A stretch of DNA of 13,342 nt from Anaerolineae bacterium CG2_30_58_95 (GTDB lineage Bacteria; Chloroflexota; Anaerolineae; Anaerolineales; Villigracilaceae), in the NCBI GenBank assembly GCA_001872165.1, contig MNXK01000239.1, forward strand, positions 1 through 13,342, given 5' to 3'. Positions 5,576-12,313 of the stretch are shown here, piece by piece. Under the pieces are notes generated by a model. It saw only the letters and a list, made by a program, of their open reading frames with translations, did no database searches and had not been told where the DNA came from. Made by a program: the position numbers and the translations under genes. The stretch's first letter is position 1. Each line of letters starts with the position of its first letter.

Positions 5576-6937
5576 ATGCTGTCACTTATGGAACCCGAAA
5601 CCGCTTACAACAAAGCCCTCGATTATCTCTACTCTTTCGTAGATTATAGTCTGAAACATACATCCGAGCTGGTCAAGGCGGAGTTCGACCTCGGGCGCAT
5701 GTTCGAGCTGATGGCCGCCCTGGGCAACCCGCAGGATTCCTATCCCATCCTCCACGTGGCTGGGACGAAGGGCAAAGGCTCGGTCGCGGCCATGGCCGCC
5801 AGCGCGCTGCACGCCGCCGGTTACCGCGCCGGTCTCTACATCTCGCCGCACTTGCAAGATTTCTGCGAGCGCATCCAGGTGGATGGCGAGCCGATCCCGC
5901 ACGGAGAGTTAGCCGCGCTGGTGGAGGAGATCAAGCCGGCTGTGGCGCGCCTGCCGTTCATCACCACCTTCGAGCTGACCACCGCCCTGGGCTTCCTCTA
6001 CTTTGCCCAGCGCGGCGTGGAGGCGGCCGTGATCGAGGTCGGCCTGGGAGGGCGGCTGGACGCCACCAATATCATCACGCCGCGCGTCTCGGTCATCACC
6101 TCGCTTTCCTACGATCACATGGCCGTGCTGGGGAACACGCTGGCGCAGATTGCCGGTGAGAAGGCTGGCATCATCAAGGAAGGCGCGCCGGTCGTTTCCT
6201 CGCCGCAGAAAGAGGAGGCGCTGGCGGTAATCCAGAAAGTCGCCGCGGAGCGGAATGCCCCACTGACGCTCGTCGGCCGCGACGTGACATTCGAGGCAAG
6301 TGAGCATTCTCTTGACGGACAATCGCTGGCAATCAATCCATCACTCGTCACTCGTCACTCGTCACTCGTTACGCCAGAATCGGTTATACTCCGCATCCCT
6401 TTGCTCGGCGCACACCAACTGGTCAATGCCGCAACGGCTTACGCGGCGCTGAAAACCAGCGGCCTGAACGTCAGCGATGAAGCCATTCAAAAAGGCTTTG
6501 CCGAGGCCAAATGGCCGGGCCGCTTTGAGGTCCTGCGCCGCGAGCCGCCCGTGATCCTGGATTCGGCCCACAACGTGGATTCGGCGCAGAAACTTCGCCA
6601 AGCGCTGGACGATTACTTCCCGAAGCGGCCCGTGATCTTGATCTTCGGCGCCTCGGAAGATAAAGATGTTCTTGGCATGTTCGCCGAGTGGAAGCCGCGC
6701 CTGGGCCGCATCCTCACCACCAAAGCCGTCCACCCGCGCGCGCTGGAGGCGGAGCAATTGCTCGGGTTGGCGCAGCAGGCTGGGGTCCCGGCTGAAGCGG
6801 TGACGCCTGTGGAGGCCGCCCTGGCCCGGGCGCTGGAATTGTCTGCAAAAGATGGCAGCATTGTCCTGTCAGCCGGCAGCATGTTCGTGACCGCGGAAGT
6901 CCGCACCGCGTGGCAGAATTACGTTGACAGGTTGTAA
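5576..6937 (+). CDS. folC: Folylpolyglutamate synthase / dihydrofolate synthase
   Basis: A 453-residue FolC, adding glutamate to folates with ATP (or to dihydropteroate in the bifunctional type). The P-loop GTKGKGSV is at 63-70. SPHLQDFCERI (90-100) and VIEVGLGGRLDATN mark the Mur-ligase-like ATPase domain, and SYDHMAVLG and EKAGIIKEG follow. The C-terminal ligase domain has WPGRFEVL and VILDSAHNVDSA. The start is uncertain: ATGs at 5576 and 5588 are both usable and neither has a Shine-Dalgarno. Sequence upstream of 5576 is repeat-derived. Residues 256-266 (SLVTRHSSLVT) are encoded by a heptamer repeat lying in frame, probably in a surface loop between the two domains. The conserved motifs on both sides are intact, so the enzyme is probably active. 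Confidence 0.93.
   Translation: MLSLMEPETAYNKALDYLYSFVDYSLKHTSELVKAEFDLGRMFELMAALGNPQDSYPILHVAGTKGKGSVAAMAASALHAAGYRAGLYISPHLQDFCERIQVDGEPIPHGELAALVEEIKPAVARLPFITTFELTTALGFLYFAQRGVEAAVIEVGLGGRLDATNIITPRVSVITSLSYDHMAVLGNTLAQIAGEKAGIIKEGAPVVSSPQKEEALAVIQKVAAERNAPLTLVGRDVTFEASEHSLDGQSLAINPSLVTRHSSLVTPESVILRIPLLGAHQLVNAATAYAALKTSGLNVSDEAIQKGFAEAKWPGRFEVLRREPPVILDSAHNVDSAQKLRQALDDYFPKRPVILIFGASEDKDVLGMFAEWKPRLGRILTTKAVHPRALEAEQLLGLAQQAGVPAEAVTPVEAALARALELSAKDGSIVLSAGSMFVTAEVRTAWQNYVDRL
6341..6368 (+). repeat. Heptamer array, unit TCACTCG, inside folC
   Basis: Four exact tandem copies of TCACTCG at 6341, 6348, 6355 and 6362, followed by a partial TTACG. They are translated in frame as part of FolC (residues 256-266). 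The opposite orientation (CGAGTGA) would place TGA in every frame within 21 nt, so only this orientation is tolerated in coding sequence. Confidence 0.9.
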
Positions 6938-6955
6938 ACGTGCAAACGAGGAGTT

Positions 6956-9430
6956 ATGAACAACGACTGGTCTTATCAAGACGACGAAGCTTTCAACATG
7001 GCACTCTCGCAGCGCACGGATGAGCTGTACCGCGTCCCCAACCTGACGCCGGACGAGGACGGCGTGATCGAAGCGCTCGTGCTGCCGCTGCGTGATATGG
7101 TCATCTTTCCGCACATGGTGACGCCGGTCTTTTTAGCACGCGATGCTTCCGTCCGGGCGACCCAGCAGGCGCAGGCGCGCAACCGTACCGTTATCGGCCT
7201 GACCCAGCGCGACCCGGAGGTCGAGGAGCCTGGCCCGCAGGATTTCCTGCCCATCGGCGTGGAAATCGCCGTCGGGCGGCTGCTCAGTATGCCGGATGGC
7301 TCCAGTTCGGCCCTGGTGCAGGGACGCCGACGGGTCGAGATTCTGGAATTCACCCGCCTGGAACCGGTGCTCAAGGCGCGCGCCCGGGTCATCTTCGAGT
7401 CGACGACTGCCGACCGCCAGACCCAGGCGCTGACGCGCTCGGTGCTCGACTTGTTCTATCGCTGCATCCAGCTCGACCGCTCCATCCCCGAGGAAGCGCA
7501 TCTCTTTGCCCTGAACATCGGCGAGCCTGGCTGGCTATCGGACATGATCACCACGGCGGTCTCCCTCAGCCTGGAGGAGCGGCAGGCCCTGCTGCTGATG
7601 ACCGACCCGCGCGAGCGGCTCAAGCGCATCAATCAACTTCTAGCCGAGGAAGTGGACGTACTGGAGCTGGAGGATGAAATCCACAGCCGCGTGCAAAACG
7701 AGGTGGATAAGAGCCAGCGCGAATTCTACCTGCGCGAGCAGATGAAAGCCATCCAGACCGAATTGGGCGAGGGCGATATCTGGACGCGGGACATCAAGGA
7801 ATTACGCCAAAAGGCCGAGACGATCAAGCTGCCTGAAGAGGCCAAAGCGACGGTCACGAAGGAAATCGAGCGCCTGAACCAAATGCCGCCCATGGCGCCC
7901 GAGGTCGGCATCATCCGCACGTACATTGACTGGATCCTGGACCTGCCCTGGTCGAACCTCAGCGAGGACAACCTGGACGTGCGCCATGCCGCCCGCCTGC
8001 TCGAACGCGACCATTATGGCTTGAAGAAAGCCAAGGAGCGCACCCTGGAATACATCGCCGTGCGCAGCCTGAAGCCGAAGAAAGAACGCCAGCCCATCCT
8101 GTGCTTCGTCGGGCCGCCGGGAACGGGCAAGACCTCCCTCGGCCACTCCATTGCCGAGGCGCTGGGACGCAAGTTCGTGCGCGTCTCGCTGGGCGGAATC
8201 CGCGACGAGGCCGAGATACGCGGCCACCGCCGGACGTACATCGGCGCGCTGCCGGGGCGGGTCATCCAAACCATGCGCCGCGCCGGGACGGCCAATCCGC
8301 TCTTCATGCTGGACGAGATTGACAAGCTCGGCAGCGACTTCCGCGGCGATCCCTCCTCGGCGCTGCTCGAAGTCCTCGACCCGGAGCAGAATCACGCCTT
8401 CTCCGACCACTACCTGGAACTGGCCTTCGATCTCTCGAAGGTGATGTTCGTGACCACCGCCAACACGCTGGGGACGATCCCACCCGCCCTTTTGGACCGG
8501 CTGGAGGTGATCGAGTTTCCCGGCTACATCGAGGAAGAGAAGCTGATCATTGCCAACCGTTTCCTGATCCCCCGCCAGTTGGTGGAGAATGGCGTGGATG
8601 GCATCCAGTTGCGCTTCGCGCCCCAGGCCTTGCAGCGCATTATCCGCGAGTACACCTACGAAGCCGGCGTGCGCAATTTGGAGCGCGAGATCGGGCGCAT
8701 CTGCCGCAAGGTGGCGCGCTGGAAGGCGGAAGGCAAGCGTTACCCGACGACGATCGGTTCCGGGCTGATCGAGAAGTTCCTCGGCCCGCCGCAGTTCTTC
8801 CTGACCGAGGCCGAGCGCAGCGACGAGGTTGGCGTCGCCACCGGTTTGGCGTGGACGGAGAACGGCGGCGAGATCATGTTCGTCGAGGTGGCCGTACTGG
8901 AAGGCAAAGGCAATTTGCAGATCACCGGCCAGGTTGGCGACGTGATGCAGGAATCGGCCCAGGCCGGGCTTTCGTACCTGAAATCCCGCGCGGCTGTCTT
9001 TGGGATCGAGCCGGACGTTTTCGAGCGGCTGGACATACACGTGCACCTGCCCGAAGGCGCCATCCCAAAAGACGGCCCGTCGGCGGGCATCACCATGACG
9101 ACCGCCATCATCTCAGCTTTCACCGGACGCCCGTTGTACAAGGATGTCGCCATGACCGGCGAGATCACCCTGCGCGGGCGCGTCCTGCCGGTGGGCGGGG
9201 TGCGCGAGAAGGTAATGGCGGCCCACCGCGCCGGTCTGAAAGTGATCATCATCCCGGAGCGCAACCTCAAAGATCTGGTAGAAATCCCCAAGTCTGTCCG
9301 CACGGACATGAAGATCGTGACGGTCAAGCACATGGACGAGGTGCTGGATATTGCCTTACACACCGAGCCGGTCGTGGAGCCGCCGCGGCCGAGGCGGAAA
9401 CAGGAAGAGCAAAACCAAGAGGATGAGTGA
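6956..9430 (+). CDS. lon: ATP-dependent Lon protease
   Basis: An 824-residue LonA-type protease, cytoplasmic, normally a homohexamer, degrading misfolded and regulatory proteins. The N-terminal substrate-binding domain (about 39-235, beginning with [13 protein letters not shown]) is followed by a coiled helical linker. The AAA+ module has Walker A GPPGTGKT (386-393) and Walker B LFMLDEID (449-456). The C-terminal protease domain has the Ser-Lys dyad, Ser709 in DGPSAGIT and Lys752 in [10 protein letters not shown], with the 43-residue spacing of the family. A GAGGAG lies just before the ATG at 6956, and the gene follows folC by 18 nt. The tail after about residue 805 is charged ([15 protein letters not shown]). 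The stop codon lies in the first unit of a heptamer array. Confidence 0.97.
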   Translation: MNNDWSYQDDEAFNMALSQRTDELYRVPNLTPDEDGVIEALVLPLRDMVIFPHMVTPVFLARDASVRATQQAQARNRTVIGLTQRDPEVEEPGPQDFLPIGVEIAVGRLLSMPDGSSSALVQGRRRVEILEFTRLEPVLKARARVIFESTTADRQTQALTRSVLDLFYRCIQLDRSIPEEAHLFALNIGEPGWLSDMITTAVSLSLEERQALLLMTDPRERLKRINQLLAEEVDVLELEDEIHSRVQNEVDKSQREFYLREQMKAIQTELGEGDIWTRDIKELRQKAETIKLPEEAKATVTKEIERLNQMPPMAPEVGIIRTYIDWILDLPWSNLSEDNLDVRHAARLLERDHYGLKKAKERTLEYIAVRSLKPKKERQPILCFVGPPGTGKTSLGHSIAEALGRKFVRVSLGGIRDEAEIRGHRRTYIGALPGRVIQTMRRAGTANPLFMLDEIDKLGSDFRGDPSSALLEVLDPEQNHAFSDHYLELAFDLSKVMFVTTANTLGTIPPALLDRLEVIEFPGYIEEEKLIIANRFLIPRQLVENGVDGIQLRFAPQALQRIIREYTYEAGVRNLEREIGRICRKVARWKAEGKRYPTTIGSGLIEKFLGPPQFFLTEAERSDEVGVATGLAWTENGGEIMFVEVAVLEGKGNLQITGQVGDVMQESAQAGLSYLKSRAAVFGIEPDVFERLDIHVHLPEGAIPKDGPSAGITMTTAIISAFTGRPLYKDVAMTGEITLRGRVLPVGGVREKVMAAHRAGLKVIIIPERNLKDLVEIPKSVRTDMKIVTVKHMDEVLDIALHTEPVVEPPRPRRKQEEQNQEDE

Positions 9431-9524
9431 TAAGTGATGAGTGATACGTGATACGTGATGCGTGATGCGTGATGCGTGATGCGTGATACGTGATGCGTGA
9501 TGCGTGATACGTGATGCGTGAGCC
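9427..9524 (+). repeat. Heptamer array, unit GTGATGC/GTGATAC, 14 copies
   Basis: Fourteen 7-nt units run without a break in register from 9427: GTGATAA, GTGATGA, two GTGATAC, four GTGATGC, GTGATAC, two GTGATGC, GTGATAC, GTGATGC and GTGAGCC. The lon stop codon (9428-9430) is inside the first unit. Every unit contains TGA, and because 7 is not a multiple of 3 all forward frames are closed. The last units pair with the following NNTTACG array. Confidence 0.92.
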
Positions 9525-9558
9525 ATTACGCTTTACGTTTTACGCATTACGTTTTATC
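9524..9558 (+). repeat. Heptamer array, unit NNTTACG, upstream of the dehydrogenase
   Basis: Five units: CATTACG, CTTTACG, TTTTACG, CATTACG and TTTTATC. It shares a 20-nt exact match (9532-9551) with the array before folC, in the same orientation relative to the downstream gene. With the preceding GTGATGC units it forms an imperfect inverted repeat (9496-9519 against 9528-9551). It ends 21 nt before the dehydrogenase ATG. Confidence 0.88.
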
Positions 9559-9579
9559 TTCCCAATCACCACAAAAAAC

Positions 9580-10467
9580 ATGGCAATCTCTCTCGAAAAC
9601 AAAATCGTACTGGTTACGGGCGCCTCCTCCGGCTTTGGCGCGGACGCGGCGCGGCTGTTTGCGAGGGAGGGCTGCATCGTCGTGCTGGCTGCCCGGCGCA
9701 TGGATCGGCTGACCGCCCTGGCCGAGGAGATCCGCGCCGCGGGCGGCGAGGCCCTACCCCTACCGCTGGACGTGGCCGAGCAATCCCAGATCGAAGACCT
9801 GGTGCAGACCGTATTGGATGCTTACGGCCGGATTGACATCCTGTTCAATAACGCCGGTTTTGGCCGCCTGGACTGGCTCGAACGCCTCGACCCTGAGCGC
9901 GACATCAACGCCCAGCTCGACGTCAACCTGCGCGGCCTGATCCAGGTCACGCGCGCCGTCCTGCCGCACATGCTGGCGCGCCGCGCCGGTCACATCATCA
10001 ATGTCTCCTCGGTGGCCGGGATGATCGCCGCGCCGCTCTACAGCATCTACGCTGCCACCAAGTACGGCGTGCGCGCCTTCACCGATGCCCTGCGCCGCGA
10101 GGTGGCGCCGTTCGGCATCCAGGTTTCTGGCATTTATCCCGGCCCGGCGGACACTGAGTTTGGCAAACATTCCGGTGATAACGCCGTCAAAAGCGACCTC
10201 AAACTTCCCAACTGGATTTCGATGAGTTCCGAATACGTCGCCCGCCGCGCCGTCAGCCTGGCGAAACGTCCGCGCCGGACGCTGGTCATCCCATGGTGGT
10301 TTCGTCCGCTCGTGTCATTCGACTACCATTTTCCCAGCCTGGTGGATTGGCTCTTGAAGGTAGCCTTTGTGAGACGATTCCATAAAGTAGAGACGGCTCC
10401 CAAGCCGTCGGGCAAGCCCCCTTCCGGGGGTGCTTCGCGAGGAGCCCGACCAAACGGAGGAATATGA
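9580..10467 (+). CDS. Short-chain dehydrogenase/reductase (SDR family)
   Basis: A 295-residue classical SDR, an NAD(P)-dependent oxidoreductase of unknown substrate. The cofactor motif TGASSGFG (13-20) is followed by NNAG (90-93), catalytic Ser144 in NVSSVAG, and Tyr157-x3-Lys161 (YAATK). Arg39-Arg40 after the second strand suggests NADP preference. After the core a C-terminal stretch (about 238-268, WWFRPLVSFDYHFPSLVDWLL) is hydrophobic and may touch membrane. The final 25 residues (PKPSGKPPSGGASRGARPNGG) are encoded by hairpin-forming repeats and look like an added tail. The ATG at 9580 starts the Rossmann fold. The longer reading from 9511 runs through heptamer repeats. No Shine-Dalgarno is visible. 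The stop overlaps the next gene as ATGA. Confidence 0.92.
   Translation: MAISLENKIVLVTGASSGFGADAARLFAREGCIVVLAARRMDRLTALAEEIRAAGGEALPLPLDVAEQSQIEDLVQTVLDAYGRIDILFNNAGFGRLDWLERLDPERDINAQLDVNLRGLIQVTRAVLPHMLARRAGHIINVSSVAGMIAAPLYSIYAATKYGVRAFTDALRREVAPFGIQVSGIYPGPADTEFGKHSGDNAVKSDLKLPNWISMSSEYVARRAVSLAKRPRRTLVIPWWFRPLVSFDYHFPSLVDWLLKVAFVRRFHKVETAPKPSGKPPSGGASRGARPNGGI
10392..10448 (+). repeat. Double hairpin element in the 3' end of the dehydrogenase gene
   Basis: GACGGCT (10392-10398) pairs with AGCCGTC (10403-10409) across a 4-nt loop. A second strong hairpin pairs AAGCCCCC (10414-10421) with GGGG plus GCTT (10427-10435, one bulged T). An outer CGGGC/GCCCG stem (10409-10413 with 10444-10448) encloses the second hairpin. 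It is translated as the proline/glycine-rich tail of the dehydrogenase and lies just before the Shine-Dalgarno of the peptidase gene. It resembles an intergenic repeat that has been read into the coding region. Confidence 0.7.
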
Positions 10468-11570
10468 GAATTTCTCGGCTCACCAAACTTTCCGAATCTC
10501 TCCGCGCCTCCAACCTGGATGCCCTGGCCCTCAACCCCAGCCCATCCCTGACCTATCTCACCAGCCTGCATTTCCACATCAGCGAACGGCCGGTCGTCGT
10601 GATTTTCACGGCTGACCATGCCCCGGTCATCATCCTGCCCGAACTGGAAATGCTCAAGGTGACCGGCCTGCCGTATGAGATCAAGGCTTTCCCTTACCCC
10701 GAAAATCCGGCCGAATGGGAGGGCGTCTTCCGCCGCGCGGTGCAGTCGCTGGGATTGGACGGCAGGCGCATCGGCGTCGAACCGCGCGCCATGCGCCTGC
10801 TGGAGTTCCGGCACATCCAGGCCGGCGCGCCCGAAGCGGACTTCCCGGACGCCTCGGATGCCGTCAGCCGGCTGCGGGTCCGAAAAGACCCGGATGAGAT
10901 CGCCGCGATGCGCAAAGCGGTCAAAGCAGCCCAGTCCGCGCTGGAAGCAACCATCCCGTTCATCAAAATTGGGATGACCGAGAAGGAGATTGCCGGGGAG
11001 TTGGTCGTCCAGTTGCTGCGGCACGGATCGCAGTCCGAGATGCCGTTCGCGCCCATCGTCTCCGGCGGCCCGAACAGCGCCAACCCGCATGCCTCGCCAA
11101 GCGAGCGCAGACTCCAGCCCGGCGACCTGCTGGTGGTGGACTGGGGCGCGAGCGTGGACGGTTACATCTCCGATCTGACGCGCACCTTTGCCATCGGCGA
11201 GGTGGAGGCCGAGTATCGCAAAATTCACCAGATCGTGCTGGAAGCCAACGCCGCCGGACGCGCCGCGGCCAAGCCGGGCGTGCCTTGCGCAAATGTAGAC
11301 AAGGCGGCGCGGGAGGTGATCGAGAAGGCTGGCTATGGTCAATACTTCACGCACCGCACCGGTCACGGCATCGGCATGGAAGGCCACGAGGAACCGTACA
11401 TGCGCAGCGACAATATGCAAATTCTTGAGCCGGGCATGGCTTTCACCGTTGAGCCGGGGATTTATTTGCCGGAACGCGGCGGGGTGAGGATCGAGGATAA
11501 CGTGGTGATTTCGGAGAAAGGTGCGGAGTGTTTGAGTGATATGGAACGGGAGTTAAGGGTTGTAGAATGA
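10464..11570 (+). CDS. M24-family Xaa-Pro peptidase (aminopeptidase P / prolidase type)
   Basis: A 368-residue metallopeptidase, cytoplasmic, cleaving bonds involving proline in peptides. The N-terminal creatinase-like domain (about 1-130) precedes the pita-bread catalytic domain (about 143-365). All five metal ligands are visible: Asp226 (VVDWGA), Asp237 (SDLTRT), His301 (GHGIG), Glu330 (TVEPGIY) and Glu344 (RIEDN). The supporting motif HRTGHGIGMEGHEEP (297-311) is intact. The ATG at 10464 overlaps the dehydrogenase stop as ATGA, with GGAGG 3 nt upstream, so the two genes are translationally coupled. Without a structure or substrate data, prolidase (PepQ) and aminopeptidase P cannot be separated. 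Confidence 0.95.
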   Translation: MRISRLTKLSESLRASNLDALALNPSPSLTYLTSLHFHISERPVVVIFTADHAPVIILPELEMLKVTGLPYEIKAFPYPENPAEWEGVFRRAVQSLGLDGRRIGVEPRAMRLLEFRHIQAGAPEADFPDASDAVSRLRVRKDPDEIAAMRKAVKAAQSALEATIPFIKIGMTEKEIAGELVVQLLRHGSQSEMPFAPIVSGGPNSANPHASPSERRLQPGDLLVVDWGASVDGYISDLTRTFAIGEVEAEYRKIHQIVLEANAAGRAAAKPGVPCANVDKAAREVIEKAGYGQYFTHRTGHGIGMEGHEEPYMRSDNMQILEPGMAFTVEPGIYLPERGGVRIEDNVVISEKGAECLSDMERELRVVE

Positions 11571-11602
11571 GGAAGAATCTGGCGACCGATAGCTGTAATT
11601 AT

Positions 11603-11611
11603 TGCTATAAT
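11603..11611 (+). promoter_or_regulatory. Extended -10 promoter of the DUF4258/YgiT pair
   Basis: TGC followed by a perfect TATAAT (11606-11611) forms an extended -10, which can work without a good -35; none is seen at the expected spacing. The predicted start near 11618 gives a short leader before the TTG at 11643. TGTAATT occurs twice flanking the -10 (11594-11600 and 11611-11617), and ATTAT/ATAAT (11598-11602 and 11607-11611) form a small inverted repeat. These are possible operator parts. Confidence 0.65.
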
Positions 11612-11642
11612 GTAATTGTCAAATGACTACCGGAGCGATGAT

Positions 11643-11912
11643 TTGAGTAGAATCTCGGTGATTCAAGCGCTCGTCCGCAACGGATTGTATTACCTGACCG
11701 AACATGCGGACGACGAAGCGTTGGCAGATGGCTTTGACATCTACGATGTTGAACAGGGCATTATTTCCGGCAAAATCCGGCGCACTTGGCCTAAAGAAGG
11801 TAAGCATGAAATTCTTGGCTTGGCTCTGGATGGCCGTCCGATAGGGATTATTTGCCGGGTAACCTCATCTGGTAAATTACGCGTGATTACCGTTTACGAA
11901 TACAAGCAGTAA
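11643..11912 (+). CDS. DUF4258 domain protein, probable toxin of a toxin-antitoxin-like pair
   Basis: An 89-residue protein of the DUF4258 type: a helix with YYLTEHADDEALADG (16-30), containing the family's histidine, then IYDVEQGIISGKI (33-45) and a beta-sheet region EILGLALDGRPIGII (56-70) and LRVITVYEY (79-87). DUF4258 proteins are small, RelE/MqsR-like in layout, and often paired with a YgiT-type zinc-finger protein, as here. A toxic activity is inferred from that pairing, not shown. The TTG at 11643 is chosen because GGAG (11632-11635) stands 7 nt upstream; a TTG at 11616 also opens the frame but has no such site. Base composition here is more AT-rich than in the flanking genes, which suggests horizontal acquisition. 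Confidence 0.8.
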   Translation: MSRISVIQALVRNGLYYLTEHADDEALADGFDIYDVEQGIISGKIRRTWPKEGKHEILGLALDGRPIGIICRVTSSGKLRVITVYEYKQ

Positions 11913-11925
11913 AATGGAGTATCCT

Positions 11926-12177
11926 ATGATTTCAAATTTCTGGACAGGCGAAACTTGCGAATATTGTGGTGGTGAGATCATTGAAAAACGCGTGACATTG
12001 CACCGTAAATTCAAAGGTAAGTATATTTTGCTCGAGAATATTCCTGCGGGTGTGTGTACGCAGTGTGGCACGCGCTACTATACAGCGAACGTCTTGAAAA
12101 CCATCGAAGAAAGTGTGCGAGGCAGACAACCGGCGGTGCGCGAAGTTGTCGTGCCGGTCTATGCCTGGCCGGGGTAG
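11926..12177 (+). CDS. YgiT-type zinc-finger protein, probable antitoxin partner
   Basis: An 83-residue protein with a zinc ribbon C11-x2-C14 (CEYCGGEI) and C44-x2-C47 (CTQCGTRYY), the YgiT/MqsA N-terminal pattern. The remaining residues include a helix (NVLKTIEESVRGR) and a short strand. It lacks the C-terminal helix-turn-helix of full-length MqsA, as is usual for this small class, so it may not repress transcription on its own. The ATG at 11926 has GGAG 6 nt upstream (11916-11919); the ATG at 11914 overlaps that site and is less likely. It starts 13 nt after the DUF4258 stop. The toxin-first order matches MqsR-MqsA. Confidence 0.85.
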   Translation: MISNFWTGETCEYCGGEIIEKRVTLHRKFKGKYILLENIPAGVCTQCGTRYYTANVLKTIEESVRGRQPAVREVVVPVYAWPG

Positions 12178-12313
12178 TACAGCCGCGATTTTCGGCCCGC
12201 CCTGTTGCCGGTTATCCAACCCGCGGAGTTGGCGGCGCTGGTTTCATAAGCGACACGCGGCGCGATCTGCGTGTGATGGGGAATAGATTCACTTCGAAAA
12301 AGGGATATACCAA
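12178..12313. other. Intergenic region with small inverted repeats
   Basis: No convincing ORF or promoter is seen in these 136 nt. Two short inverted repeats are present: CCAAC with GTTGG around CCGCGGA, near 12219-12235, and ACACGC (12253-12258) with GCGTGT (12269-12274). AGGG about 9 nt before the ATG at 12314 can serve as the ribosome binding site of the aminotransferase. Confidence 0.4.

Noticed and set aside
7802..9046. A 414-codon open frame antisense to lon
   Set aside because: It lies wholly opposite a complete Lon with all catalytic motifs, has no recognisable domain, and long antisense frames are expected in GC-rich genes with strong third-position bias.
17..9558. CRISPR array or direct-repeat/spacer structure
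   Set aside because: Repeats are contiguous 7-nt units without spacers, and no cas genes are present.
9511..9579. Longer N-terminus for the dehydrogenase, and likewise 5357-5575 for folC
   Set aside because: Both extensions translate heptamer repeats or antitoxin-overlapping DNA and lack homology; the folds start at the downstream ATGs.
10323..11420. A 365-codon minus-strand frame opposite the M24 peptidase
   Set aside because: The plus-strand gene has all five metal ligands; the antisense product shows no family motif.
4632..12177. Defence island or prophage remnant
   Set aside because: The two small toxin-antitoxin-type modules are the only such genes; no integrase, transposase, phage structural gene or attachment site is visible.
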